NCBI GenBank assembly: GCA_026120185.1
Contig: JANUWF010003376.1
Span: forward strand, 248,001-312,000
Origin: Voacanga thouarsii
Taxonomy: Eukaryota; Streptophyta; Magnoliopsida; Gentianales; Apocynaceae
Length of the DNA stretch: 64,000 nucleotides
Direction: 5' to 3'
Positions 35,287-47,800 of this stretch are shown here, piece by piece (the first letter of the stretch is position 1; every line of letters starts with the position of its first letter). The notes under the pieces were generated by a model. It ran no database searches, was not told the origin of the DNA, and saw nothing but the letters and a program-made list of their open reading frames with translations. The translations under genes were made by a program, and so were the position numbers.

Positions 35287-36252
35287 TCATTGACCCATTG
35301 AAGCTTGTATGGCTTGGGATGCTTTCATGGTCTTTATACCTGTCTCCTCCACCAATATAGTACTTATCATAGTTGCACAACTTGCACAATCTATCATTAT
35401 ACTACATGGCCTTTGGTTTATTTTACATCTTGAGTAGAAATTATTTTCTCTTTGTGAATTATTCATATCCTCAACAATATAAGTACCCAAGACTCTACTA
35501 GTAATGCCAACTAGTGCATTTCTTTACTCTACCACATTTCTCCTTTCACTATCTACTCCCTCTTTTGGATTTGTGGTCTCCCTAGAATATTGTGTTGGTG
35601 TTTCGCTCTTCACAACCTCACATTCTCCCTCTTTCTTTTGTTAATGTGAGCTCTCTCCCACTTCATAGTTACTTGTTGCATTTTCGGGACCTTCACCTTC
35701 AGCACATATTTGCTCCTCATTAACCTCACTAATATCATGCTCAACTCCTTCTTTGTTATCTCCATGTTGGCTCTATATCTCTTGTGTCAATTGATTTACC
35801 TCTTTTTCCTCATGCTCCTTCCTCAACTCAATTTTTTTGTTCAATTTACTACATTGCAAACTAAAGAACTTCCAACAATAAGTAGGTGAAGTGTGTTCAT
35901 AGCTGGAACAATACTCTCAATGACTTACTTCACTTCTTTGCAACTCATCTCTACTCTCTTGACTTTTCATTCTTGGACAATCACATGTGTCATAGCCAAA
36001 ATCCCAACAAGTAGAATAAGCATAATCTATCTTTCTTCTCAAACCACTCTTGGAAGAATTTTGTGATGCACTCATTTTCCTTGGCTTGGATCTTTTTGGA
36101 CATTCATTGGAAATGTGTGTATAGCTTGAACGAGTATAGCACCCATACTCCCTTTCCTTGTACATACCATTCTTTGTCCTTTGAAACCTACTTCTCGAAT
36201 ATTTTTGTGGTCCTCTAACACATACTCCATCATTCCAAAAATTTATACCCAC
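35287..36252 (-). pseudogene. P1 gag zinc knuckles and protease remnant
   Basis: From 36252 downward, CYTRSSYTHISNEC is a zinc knuckle with the second Cys replaced by Arg. STCWDFGYDTCDCPRMK is a decayed second knuckle. After several stops, protease appears as QRENNFYSRCKINQRPCSIM followed by IDCASCATMISTILVEE (about 35340-35450), matching QRENIFYTRCLINKTPCSVI in R3. The catalytic Asp is kept, but Ser and Gly next to it are changed. Confidence 0.7.
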
Positions 36253-37962
36253 ATAATCATCCCCATCATGTCTCTAATCATAATCATCATTCCTACCATA
36301 TCTACTTCTAGTAGAACAAGACTCTTCATAACGATCATATCCTCAACTTTCATTCCAACTAGCTATAATGTATACTGCCAAAGAGTTTCAAATTACAAAT
36401 TTTGGATAGAAGTAAAAGAAAAGTCCTCACTTCACTCCCTTATGTGTTTACACTCTTTCAATAATATTCTTCTCTCATGTATACTCTCTTTTAGCCTTTA
36501 TCAAAATGAGTTCACCCTCTTACCTTTTCCACACTCTCAATTCCATACTCGAGTTCTTCCCAAAATCTCCTCAATTCAAAGGATTTAGTTCCACTAGTTA
36601 AAGTCAACCAAATTCCAAAGGTTCAAGAAGTTCTAAGAAGAAATGAGCTATCACTAGATGGATAACAAGAATGAGACTCAATCAATAAGAATTTCAAGGA
36701 ATAAGTTGTCATATAAACTCAAAGATTTCTTAAGGAGATGTGTAGTGACAACAACTAGATAAGCACCACAAGGATTCAAATAAGCAAGGATACTAGGGAT
36801 AGGACTCAAGGATTGACAATGTTCAATTTAATCCCAATTATCACAAGAAGATGTTAATCTAGGTATTCAACCCACCAAATATAAGAAGTACATCAACTAA
36901 GTTCAATGGAAGTGAAAAATGTAAGTTAAGAACCCTTATAAGACTATGTAAAGACTCTCAAATATTTCATCAAACACTTCGTAGGCGTTTAGTCAAATGA
37001 TAGGATTTTCAAAATTTAAGTTGCTATCACAACCTCAAGAATTCAATTTGATGTTCAATTAACTCACTCAAGGCAATGAAATCACAAGAAATTTAAGAGT
37101 TCAAGAGATAAGTTGATATGATCCAAGATCCATCAATTTACTCTCCAATGATTTATTACTCCTAAGAAACTTTTTTTCTGTTAGCAATTGGAAATTAAAA
37201 TCCCATAAAAAATAAGTTAACAAGCAAGAAAATTTATAGTGATTCAATAAACAATGCTTTAGTTGTTATATAAGCACAATTCTAAGTCATGAAACCACAC
37301 ATCAAGTACTTGGTGTGCAACCTCGCAACTCAAGGTAATTCAAAAATTTCAACCATATAACCACTCCAATACTCCAAATTCACAAGTAAAATGCATTCTA
37401 AATTATAGATATAACATCAAGGAGCCATTTCACTGCAATAACATAGACAAATTTTGAGTTTTAAAGCTCACAAAAATAGCACAAAAAAGGGTTACGGGGT
37501 TTTTTTCTATGTTCAGAATTTTTATAGAAAAACACCCAATAAACCTTAAGATTTCTGCAATTTATAACCACAAATAGCTACCTAAATATCAGCCAAACTT
37601 GTAGGCTCAATTTCACAACAAACCCATGGCTAAATTTGAAGTATTGAGCTTCCAAAAAATTACAGCTAAAAAGGTGAGGGGATTTGAATTTGCAGCAATG
37701 ATTTTGATGAGATTTCCACCTTGTTTGTGCTCAAAATCAACAAATATTCTTGCCAAATAATTTCTCAAACATGATACCAATATATAAGATCAATTTAACA
37801 TAAAGTTTATGACATCATTTTTACTTTCAAGTATTCAAAAATAGCACAAAAATAAGTGACGAAAATTAAGAAAATCCAACAAGCTCTTAAAGAAGGTTGT
37901 ATCTTTTGCCCGAGAAAGTTGTGTTCATAAGAATCAAACACAACCTTGCTCTGATGCCAATT
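36253..37962 (-). other. P1 gag N-terminal relic, leader and primer-binding site
   Basis: The primer site TGGCATCAGAGC (minus, 37948-37959) lies three bases from the LTR and differs by one base from the iMet complement. The stretch below is A-rich leader without ORFs (about 36600-37940). Sequence at 36253-36580 is too degraded to read as gag. Nothing else is recognisable. Confidence 0.65.
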
Positions 37963-39092
37963 TGATACAAGCTCGGGAACACCAAAATTCAGAAATTGAA
38001 CTCAAGAACAAGACTTAAGAATTGGTCACCTAATTCTCTACCAAAACACCCACAAAATAAGAACTCTAGGTAAATAAACAACTAAAATCCAAATTCTAAT
38101 AGGATTTGCCCAACTACCTTAATACCCAAATACCTTTTAGCCTATAAGAGATTAAGAATAAGTGGGATGAAGAAAAGTAAGCACCTCTCTAGGTTTCCCA
38201 ACAAGAACACTAGGTAAAAATAAATCAACCCAATACCCAAGATGAAGAAATAAGTTGGATTAACACAAGGATTTTAGAGACTCTAAACAAAGGTGGGTCT
38301 AATTCCTTTACTTGGTCTTGAAAGGAAGAACTAAGAAAGAATTCTCCTCTCTAAGAGTTTAACACTCTATTCAATCTTTGAAAATCTGAAATTTGAATTC
38401 TATTACAAAAGAGGCTATAATGGGGTATTTATAAGCCCCAAGTTACCCTAACAAATTAGTCAACAAGTATAAAAATTAGATGGCCTTAATATAAGTTTTT
38501 AGGCCCTATTACATACCTTAAAATAGGTTAAAACATAATAAAAGTTATGAAAATTAAACTACAAGCTTAAAAGGCCAAAAACATGAAAAATAGCAAAATG
38601 TCGGGATAATCCCGAGTGGGGCCAGCGCCAGCTCTAGCACATGGAGCCGGCATCTACTCGGTTCTATCTAAGACAAAAATGAGCCAGCTTTGGGGTAGTG
38701 ATGGGTCCTTCATTCTCGACCGGTGCCAAGTAGGCTCTGGGCGTCGTCTCCCTATTTTGTTGCACTTCAAAACCAGCTCCTTAGACCTCTATTCCATTTC
38801 CCTATATTTCCACGATCCTCTAAATGAAATGATGGTCATTTTGAGCTCTTCTTAATTCTCCTTTGATCTTTGTTTAAAGGTTGGCTTGATCCTCCACAAT
38901 GATTGTTGCTTGTGTTCTGCGTCTTTTAGCCCTTTCGTTTTCATCCATCTCTTCACGATCTTCTTGGACCTGGGCTTGTTGAATTTATTATCTTGAAAAT
39001 TCACTTGAATCTTCTTCAATATTGTTCTTACCCATGGCACCATGAAGTATGATTTTGTCATTTTGCTCCCTTCTTGAAAATAGCCTTCATGC
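37963..39092 (-). repeat. P1 5' LTR, main part
   Basis: TGATACAAGCTCGGGAAC to GCCTTCATGC, followed by S3. The last 18 bases lie at 59544-59561 after S3. Joined, they align with the end of the other LTR (CATGTCAAATTTGATTTC). Confidence 0.8.
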
Positions 39093-40939
39093 TAAAGGCT
39101 TAAAATGGCAAAAATCATCAAAACGAAAGCATGTTAGGAAAACAAAAAATTTACCTCTGTGATTGAATGGCCCTCTTCGCACTGGTGTAGATGTCTGTAT
39201 AATATTTGAGGCTAGTAGCTCACGTCCTTGCACACGACTACTGCATCTCATCTACGTGAAGCTTTTAATCTTTTGAAATGGGGCTCGTAACACATCCAGT
39301 GAAAGCTTGAAGATTAAGTTTTGACAAGCTTTTGGTTTCTATTGGTTCTTCTTCACAGACGAAGCCTTCTGTCAAATTTGGTTTTCTTTCATTCTTTTTT
39401 ATTGAAATTGAAAAGCCCTTATTCACAATGCATGAAGACCCATTTCAATTCCTATGCAATTCCCCGAGAGAGTAAATCCATCTACGAGAAAATAGAAAGC
39501 ACCCATGCTTTCTATTATCCTTCGCGCAGAACAATACGGGATCCATCCCTTATTATCTTTTTTTTATATTTAATTAATTAATTTTATTTTACCCTTATCT
39601 TATTCATTGGGCCAGATAAATTTATTTATTATTGGGTTTGAACGCCCATAAATAATAACTCTCAATTATTTATTTTCTAGGCTTGATTAAACAGCTCAAT
39701 AAATAATTAACAAGCCCAAATAGACTAATATAAAATCCATACCTTTTATCTAGTTTAAATCCAGATTAATTTCTTAATTATTCAATCTGGGTCTTGGGCT
39801 CTGAATAATTAATTAATCAATTAAACTAGATAAAATAAATACTCTCTCTCGAACCTTTTATTTTATTCTAATCCAATAATAAATTGAACTAATATAATAA
39901 AATAAAACCCATAAATATCAAGACCAATTCCTTAACCCAAATCTTTCATAACTTAAAGGCCATTTCGGGGACCAAAAGACACATCGTCTTAACTACTAAA
40001 ATGACCAAAATACCCCTGTGATATAAATAGTTATATTTTGCATTTTAAATATTTCCTAATATTACCATAAGAAAACATTGACCCCAAGGACAATGATGCG
40101 TTAGCAAAGTCTTCGACCTACAGGTGTAATGACTAAAATACCCCTCTACGTATCGCCATGCAATTAGAGAAGAAGCGTATACTAATATCTCTCTAATAGA
40201 CATTTGTCATCCTTATACCTCTAGTCCAATGATCCACGACTCCTAAAATGTTTTCTCTTTTCAAGGGAGCTACCCTAAAGTAAACATCCAAGTCATGTTC
40301 CCCAGGGCCCTAGATAATTTGATCATTTGAATAGTTACAAGGGGTGATATAGCGTAGAAGTTATCTTATACAAGTCTGTTTTAACTAACTTGTCACATAT
40401 ACCCAACATACAAGTATATTGGTTCTACGAAAGAATCTCAACTACAGTATATCAAAATATATGCTTCTAACTTCATCAGACTACCAACTTATACTCAAGT
40501 GGTAGAGTATTAGTCCACATTATAGCAGTAATAGTCTGGGTTTCTTTTAAATAGTATTTTTAGAAACCACTATTACAAGTCATGTTCTACATATTCGAAA
40601 TACGCTTATACAATGAAGTGAATGGACTACTCACTGGCTAAAGGTAAACCATTCTCTATTTAGAATTCATAACATAATAACCTATACATATTGAGATTTC
40701 CATTCTCATCAATTGGTTAACAACAAATATTTATGTGTTAAGTAACTTGTGATCTATACCTTACTGTGAAAGACCGCCATTTACATGGATCATTACTTAA
40801 ACACAATGGGTCCTTTCCAAATGAAAATCGTGCACAAATAAAATGTAAATTCATAAATAAATTTTGAGAATAAATTCATTTATTAATAAATTCGATAATT
40901 ACATCAGATAAGCTAGTCTAAAGGGCATATATTCTAACA
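39093..40939 (-). repeat. S3 3' LTR
   Basis: 1847 bp. The plus-strand start TAAAGGCTTAAAATGG corresponds to TGAAGGCTTAAAATGG of the partner (TG to TA). The end is TATTCTAACA, next to the polypurine tract (minus, GCAAGTGGGAGAT, about 40940-40952). Confidence 0.85.
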
Positions 40940-40952
40940 ATCTCCCACTTGC

Positions 40953-41519
40953 ACTCTAAGACTAAAAAAGTCTATAGGTGCCCACCCCTATAGCGTCTAA
41001 GTATCTTTTGAAGACTCTCTCAACCAAAGACTTGATGAAGGAATCTACTAGGTTGTTCTCCAAGGCTATCTATTCTATCACGATTTCTCGTCTCTGAATG
41101 AAATCCCATATCAGGTGGTACTTCTTCTGGATGTGCTTCCCCTTCTTGTGGTTCCTGGGTTCTTTGGATTGCGAGACTGCTCCAGAGTTGTCACAATGCA
41201 CCACAATTGGTATGTCCATGTATGGCACAACTCCAAGTTCTGAAAGGAACTTCCGGAACTAGACTGCTTCCTTGGATACTTCTGAATCTGCCACATACTC
41301 AGCTTCTATGGTTGAGTCAGCAATACAAGATTACTTAATACTCCTCCATGAAATAGCTCCTCTAGATAAGGTGAAGACATATCCACTAGTAAATTTTCTC
41401 TCATTCTTATCTGCCTAAAAATATGAGTCTATGTATCCAGTAAGAACTAAGTCGTCAATCTTGTAAATCAGTATATAATCTTTCGTACCATTGAAGTACT
41501 TAAGAATATGTTTTACAGC
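40953..41519 (-). pseudogene. S3 RNase H
   Basis: With frameshifts the minus strand reads AEYVADSEVSKEAVWFR-like and VVHCDNSGAVSQSKEP-like segments, followed by GKHIRKKYH, the copia RNase H end of pol. The open piece at 41111-41296 is the same region in a shifted frame. Confidence 0.7.
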
Positions 41520-42640
41520 TTACCAATGAACCTTCACAGGGCTTGACTGGTATCTGCTAACTAAGCCTACAGCAAAGCAGATATCTGGCCCAATGCACAG
41601 CATGGCATACATGAGACTTCCCATAGTCGAAGCGTAAGGAATCCTACTCATCCTGTCTTTTTCCTCTTGAGATTTAGGACAATCCTTAGAATAAAAAGAC
41701 AACCTATGTCTGCAAAGGATTAGAGCTCCTTCACATGAGTCCATGTTAAACTTGGCCAGCATCTTGTTAATGTATGTCGCTTGGGATAATCTTAACATTC
41801 TCTGCTTCCTATTTCTAAGAAGTTTAATCCCGAGAATGTAACTGACTTCTCCCAAGTCTTTCATACTAAATTGACTAGACAGCCAAACCTTAGTAGATGA
41901 CAATGTCCCTACATCATTTCTAATGAGTAAAATGCCATCCACATATAGAACAAGAAAAATCACATTTATGCCTTCCAATTTCCTATACACGCATAGTTCA
42001 TCTTTGTTTTGAATGAAACCGTAAGACTTTACAGTTTCATTAAAATGAATGTTCCATGTTCTAGATATCTGCTTAAGTTTATAAATAGACTTCTTAAACT
42101 TGCAAACTATATGTTCCTGGCCTTTAGCCATATGTTCCTAGCCTTTAGCAATAAAACCTTCCAATTGGGACATGTAGATGTCTTCGTTAAGATGGTCATT
42201 AAGAAAAGTTATCTTAACATCCATCTGACATATCTCATAGTCGTAATGACATGTAATGGCAAGGAGGATACGAATGAACTTAAGCATGGCTACCGAGGAA
42301 AAGGTTTCATCATAATCGATTCCCTCTTTCTGAGTATACCCTTTCGCCACAAGTCTAACTTTGAAGATTTTCACCTTTCCATCTGCTCCACTTTTCCTCT
42401 TGTATAGCCACTTACACCCAATGGATTTTATCCCTTCAGATGAAGTTACAATATCCCAAGCCTGATTGAAGTACATAGACTCAATCTCGGCTTTCATTGC
42501 TTCATGCTATAGATCTGCATCTGCATCAGCAATAACTTCTTTATATCTAAAGGGATCTTGTTCTTGATGGTCAGAGACCAACTCGAAAACCTCTCATGTC
42601 CATCTTTTTGGAACTCTAGATATCCTCCCAATACGACGAA
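41520..42640 (-). pseudogene. S3 reverse transcriptase
   Basis: The N-terminal half (42497-42138) has QAWDIVTSSEGIKSIGCKWL, KVRLVAKGYTQKEGIDYDET and QMDVKITFLN. The C-terminal half (42131-41520) has CKFKKSIYKLKQISRTWNIH, SMKDLGEVSYILGIK and SRIPYASTMGSLMYAMLC. These are canonical copia RT blocks. The active-site box reads LVLYVDGILLI instead of YVDD, so the second catalytic Asp is lost (D to G). A stop separates the halves. Confidence 0.9.
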
Positions 42641-42859
42641 GCTCCGTTTGTACAAGTTCTTGAGGCTGTGCCTCTTCTTATTCCATAATCAGGTCTGAAG
42701 AAGTTGATTCTAAAGATAATTTCTCCTCGAGTTCCAACCTTGTTAAACCTTTAGTAGAAGTACTTTGATCATCCTTCAAGTATCTAGCATTGGTACCTCC
42801 AATACTTTCTGCTTTTTGGGATAATAAAAGTAACCTCCTTTTGTCCCTTTTGGATATCC

Positions 42860-43640
42860 AACAAAGTAATACAATTCTGATCTAGGTTCTAGCTTGTCTC
42901 CCTTAATCAGTACATAAGTTGGATAGCTCTATATTCTGAGATGATTTAGACTTGGCTTACACCCAGTCCACATCTCATAGAATGTCCTAGGTACTAACTT
43001 CGAAGGTACCAAGTTTAGAATGTATGCCACTGTTTTCAAGGCATATCCCCAAAAAGAGACCAGAAGAATAGCATGAGACATCAAACGGACCATTTCCATT
43101 AATGTCCTGTTCCTTCTCTCAGCTACTCCATTCTGTTGGGGTGTATCCGGCGCAGAGAGCTGAGATACTATTCCAAGATATACCATGTAATCCTTAAACT
43201 CACCGATGAGATATTCTCCACCACGATCCAATTGTAAGGTTTTGATTAGTTTACCTGTCCGACACTCCACTTTAGCCTTAAACTTTTTAAACTTGTCAAA
43301 AGAATCAGACTTATGCCTCACAGGTAGATATAACCAAACATTGTACAATCATCTGTGAAAGTGATGAAGTACTCAAAGCTCCCAGTAGCTTAAGTAGACC
43401 AAGAACTACACACATCGGTACGAACAAGACCTAATATCTCTTTGGCTCATCAGCCTTTTGGGTGAACGACCTTTTGGTCATTTTTCCCATAAGGCAGAAG
43501 TCGCATTGAAGCCAATTTTCCAATCTTAATGAGCTCAAAAGCCCATCATGGATTAACTTCTAAATCTTGGTTGAGTTAATATGGCCCAACCTTAGATGCC
43601 AAAGATATAAGTCATTGATATTAGTCTTTCTCTTCTTACT
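42860..43640 (-). pseudogene. S3 integrase
   Basis: The zinc-binding pre-integrase part reads LYLWHLRLGHIN and LQCDFCLMGKMTKRSFT at about 43440-43610. The core has TLQLDRGGEYLIGEFKDY, SAPDTPQQNGVAERRNRT and GYALKTVAYILNLVPSK (43348-42929), which cover the second Asp and the Glu of the DDE triad. Frameshifts lie near 43340 and 42925. Confidence 0.85.
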
Positions 43641-43699
43641 TAAAGGTTTAGATTAAACGTTATTTATTTGATTGTTTGTAGGATTTTAAAAAAATAAGT

Positions 43700-44313
43700 T
43701 TCATACATGTGCCATGTATATAAAAACCTCTCCATTTCTACTAATAGTAATACCAGAATGGAAATAAACAGAATATTCATGATTTATTAGTTTGTAACTG
43801 AAATCAAATTCTGTCTAAAACCAGGTATATATAAAATATCATTTAGTACAACTACTTTATTGCAATCAAAAACAAGATCCAGCTCTCCCACTGCAAGGGC
43901 TCATACTTGTGCTCCATTTCCTACTCGTAGTCCATGCTTACCTTTCTGGAGTCTTCTTATCTTCCTAAACCCCTACAAGGAATTATAGATATGATCAGTG
44001 GCACCAGAATTAACAATCCAAGTGGAAGTTGATTCAACTATTGAAATAGACTCTAGATAGAGAGAACAATACCTGTGGGATTTTTCTTGGCCTGAAGTTC
44101 TGGACACTCCTTTTTTCAGTGCCTCTTCTGCTCGCATTGAAGCATTTGCCTTTGGGCTTGTTGGGCTAGTTCTTGGGCTGGGCCTGTACATTTCTCTTCT
44201 TCTTCTTGAACTTCCTAGGCTTAGGCCCAGCTCTAGAAGAAAAATTCCTAGCAATTATAGTCTTAGACTGTGGTTTCATGACCTTCTCCGCCACCTAGAG
44301 CTCTTTCATTAAT
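43700..44313 (-). pseudogene. S3 gag C-terminus with zinc knuckle, and protease
   Basis: Directly after R3 the minus strand reads LMKEL, then a stop, then VAEKV, continuing gag. A zinc knuckle is visible as CFN...EQKRH*KKEC, with one base lost and Trp changed to a stop. The protease active site reads STWIVNSGATDHI at about 44000, where copia has DSGA, so the catalytic Asp is Asn (G to A). Confidence 0.75.
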
Positions 44314-45327
44314 TGATATGATCTTGAGTGGGCTTTTTCTTGGTGTTGTGGGTGATTTATCTGGCTATGAGTTCAGCTCAATCAATGGGACCCAAAACAG
44401 AGATTTTTCTTGAGACAAAAAGGAGAAAATGAAACTAACAACCTCCCCTTTATCAAACCCTTGAATAACTAGGCTTCAAAGACCCTCAAGAATAGTAGAA
44501 AGTTCTACTATAATCTTACTCTAATATCCTTGAAGCAACAAAGGCAAACAAGAATAAATAAAATAGAGAAAATAGGCACCCAAATAATAGAATTCAAACA
44601 AACCTTAGAAGAGCAAAGCAACTAAGGACCATCCAAGAAACCACATTGGATTATCCAAATAGATTTTATAGACTCATTCATAAGGAGGAGTAACCCTTAA
44701 GTATAGTCTTAAACAAGATGAACATGGAGGCTAGGGCCTCTCAAGACTCTTTCTTCAAATTTGAATAAAAAGTGTAAATTGTGTTGTCAAATTACTAAAG
44801 GTTATATTTATACTACCATAACCCTAGCTAAGTAATCCCTGAGGTTCTAATACAATTTAGAGCCTTAATAGGTCTTTACAAAATATTTAAAATAGAGAAA
44901 ACCAAAGAAAACATAAAAAACGCAGGGCAGCTGACAGGCTGCAGCCGACGCCAGTTAGGACTCTAAAGTTGGTGCCGGTTGCACACTGTCTTCAGACTGA
45001 TCGAATGCCAGAATGAAGTCGGCACCAATTCTGATGCTTGGGCCGGCGCCGGATGTCCATTGGAATGCCAACTTTGGTCGAATTTTGTCCGTCTTTGTTG
45101 CCGGCTTGAGTTCTTGTTGGAATCCTTCTTCGATAGTCATCAAAATTAACTCTTGGCTAACTTTCTCAACTTTTCAACCCTCTTCTATCCTCAAACATGG
45201 TTTTATGAGCAATTGGAACTTATCTTGAAGCTTCTTTTTCATCAATCTTGTCATCGGTCCTTATCCTTGCACAGTCACGCCTCCCCCTTCTTAATCTTGA
45301 CCTCCATAATGAAGTGGAGTCTCATCA
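44314..45327 (-). repeat. R3 3' LTR
   Basis: 1014 bp. Plus-strand ends TGATATGATCTTGAG...GGAGTCTCATCA. The polypurine tract AAGGAAGGGGAGA (minus, 45328-45340) adjoins. GC-rich module at 44935-45055 (CGCCAGTTAGGACTCTAAAG, GGGCCGGCGCCGG). TATA box on the minus strand at about 44803-44811. Confidence 0.9.
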
Positions 45328-45761
45328 TCTCCCCTTCCTTGAAAATGATTCATCTCCGAATCTTTGCCATCATCTACATTAAAGGGAGAGACATCACTAA
45401 CATTAAAAGTGGCGCTAACATGATACTCACCGAGTAAATCTATCTTATAAGCGTTATCTCCAACTTTGGCGAGAACTTTAAATGAACCATCTCCCCTTGG
45501 ATCTAGTTTACTCCGTCGTTGTATGGGAAATCTCTTCTTGCAAAGGTGCACCCATACCCAATCGCCCGGCTCAAATGACACATTTTTCCTTCCTTGATTG
45601 CACTTATAGGCGACCTTTTCATTTCGTTTCACAATGGTTACTTTTACCTTCTCATGGAGTGCCTTCACCATTTCTCCCTTCTTAGCTCCATCGAGATTCA
45701 ACCGTTCACCTATAGGAAAAGGAACCAAATCTAAAGAAGTTAGAGGATTAAAACTATACAC
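45291..45761 (-). pseudogene. R3 integrase C-terminal tail
   Basis: An open stretch with KNVSFEPGDWVWVHLCKKRF, FKVLAKVGDNAYKIDLLGEY and SATFNVSDVSPF, the C-terminal part typical of Reina-like integrase. The frame crosses the polypurine tract into the 3' LTR, as in R1. No clear chromodomain is seen. Confidence 0.8.
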
Positions 45762-46560
45762 AATTTCAAAAGGAGAATAAGAAGTGGCAGAGTGAATAGC
45801 CCTATTGTAAGCAAACTCAATATGTGGTTAGCACTCTTCCCAATTTTTCAAGTTCATCTTGATTATGGTCCGCAAGAGTTGGGTGAGTGTTTGGTTGACC
45901 ACCTCCGTTTATCCGTCCATTTGAGGATGACAAGCTGTGGAAAACAAGAGATTAGGACTAAGTTTGTTCCATAATACTCTCCAAAAGTGGCTAAGGAATT
46001 TAGTATCCCTATCCGAGACAATAGTCCTTGAAATCCCGTGCATTCTCATCACTTCCTTAAAGAATAAATCTGCAATATAGGACACATCATTAGTCTTGGA
46101 ACAAGCCACAAAATGAGCCATTTTAGAAAATCGATCAATAATCACAAATATGGAGTCCTTACCCCCTTAGACCTAAGCAATCCTAAGATGAAATCCATTG
46201 AAATATCAACCCAAGGCACATTAGGTGTGGGTAAAGGAGTATAAAAACCATATAGAAGAGATCTAGACTTAGTTCGCCTACAAATAATACATTGAGAATA
46301 ATGTTTCTCCATATCTCTTCTCATTTTTTGCTAAAAGAAATGTTCCTTAAGAATGCCTAAGGTCTTTGCAATACCAAAATGTCCCATTAGTCCCCCACTA
46401 TGAGCCTCCCTAACTAGCAACACCCTAATAGAATTCTTTAGCACGCAAAGCCTTACCTCCCTAAACAACAAACCATCATGCCTATAATATTTAGCAAATG
46501 CACTTTTCTTACAAGCATGAAAAATATCCCCAAACTCCTAATCATCAACATACAAATCCT
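45762..46560 (-). pseudogene. R3 integrase core
   Basis: Zinc-binding part [15 protein letters not shown] and CIICRRTKSRSL. Core [18 protein letters not shown] keeps the first catalytic Asp that R1 has lost. [19 protein letters not shown] carries the second. The stretch between about 46140 and 45765 is broken by frameshifts and stops. Confidence 0.85.
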
Positions 46561-47180
46561 TCACAAGTTCAAAATCAAGAAGTTTAGCATCCAAAAAGTT
46601 TAGTAGTACATACCTTCGAGATAGTGCACCCACTACCACATTTTCCTTACCCTTCTTGTATTGAATGATATAAGGAAATGTTCCAATAAACTCCATCCAT
46701 CGTACATGCCTTATGTTCAAATTTTGGTGGCTTTTGAGGTGTTTAAGGGTCTTATGATCTGTATGAATGATAAACTCTCTTGGTAAAAGATAGTGTTGTT
46801 AATATTCTAAGGTCCTCACCAAGGCAAAAAGCTCTTTGTTATAGGTAGAGTAATTAAGGGCCGCCCGGACAATTTCTCACTAAAGTATGCAATGGATTTT
46901 CTATCTTGGGTCAAGACCGCACCTATTCTCACCCCACTTGCATCGCACTCTATCTCAAATGCCTTCTCAAAGTAAGGAAGAATAAGCATTGGAGCTTGGC
47001 TTTATTTTTTAGGGTTTGAAAGGCTTGTTGTTGGGCTTCCTCCCACCTAAATCCCACCTTTTTCTTTACCACTTCGATTAGAGGGGCTGCTATGGTACTA
47101 AAATTTTGAATGAACCTCCTATAGAAGCTAACTAGTCTATGGAAACTACAGACTTGGGTAATGGTAGTAGGGGTGGGCTA
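46561..47180 (-). pseudogene. R3 RNase H
   Basis: [23 protein letters not shown] sequence, [40 protein letters not shown] and [16 protein letters not shown] are readable with frame changes. The usual ADALSR is VGALSR here. Several stops are present, for example at [10 protein letters not shown]. Confidence 0.8.
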
Positions 47181-47800
47181 ATCTTGAATGGCTTTTATTT
47201 TTCCTTCATTAACCTCATTCCCTTTGGCACTCACAACATACCCAAGGAATGTAATCTCTCCCAACAAAAAGAGCACTTTTCAAGGTTAGCATACAATCTC
47301 TTCCTTCGGAGGGCAACAAGCACACTTTGAATATGATTTAAATGATTCACATATAATTTGCTATAGATTAATATATCATCAAAGTACATAACAACAAATT
47401 TTCCAATGAATTCCCTCAAAATATGGTGCATTAATCGCATGAAAGTACTAGGAGCATTAGATAATCCAAAGGGCATGATAAGCCACTCATACAACCCTTG
47501 TTTAGTTTCAAAAGTCGTTTTCCATTCATCCCCTTCTCTTATTCTAATTTGGTGATAACTGAATTTCAAATCAATTTTAGAGAAAATGCACATACCAAAT
47601 AGCTCATCAAGCAAATTATCTAACCTAGGAATGGGATAGTGGTACATGATGTTATTGATAGCGCAACAATCCACGCACATATGCCATGTCCCATCCTTTT
47701 TGGGCACCAAGTGAATCGGAACCACACATGGGCTTAGGCTCTCTCTCACATATCCCTTCTCAAGTAAGGCCTCTATTTGCTTTTGCAATTCTTTGGACTC
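47181..47800 (-). pseudogene. R3 reverse transcriptase, long open segment
   Basis: A 185-codon open stretch (47788-47231) holds most RT blocks: [50 protein letters not shown] and the catalytic [14 protein letters not shown] with both Asp residues. The preceding [14 protein letters not shown] joins it to the linker. This is the best-preserved enzyme domain in the window, although the element is dead. Confidence 0.92.
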
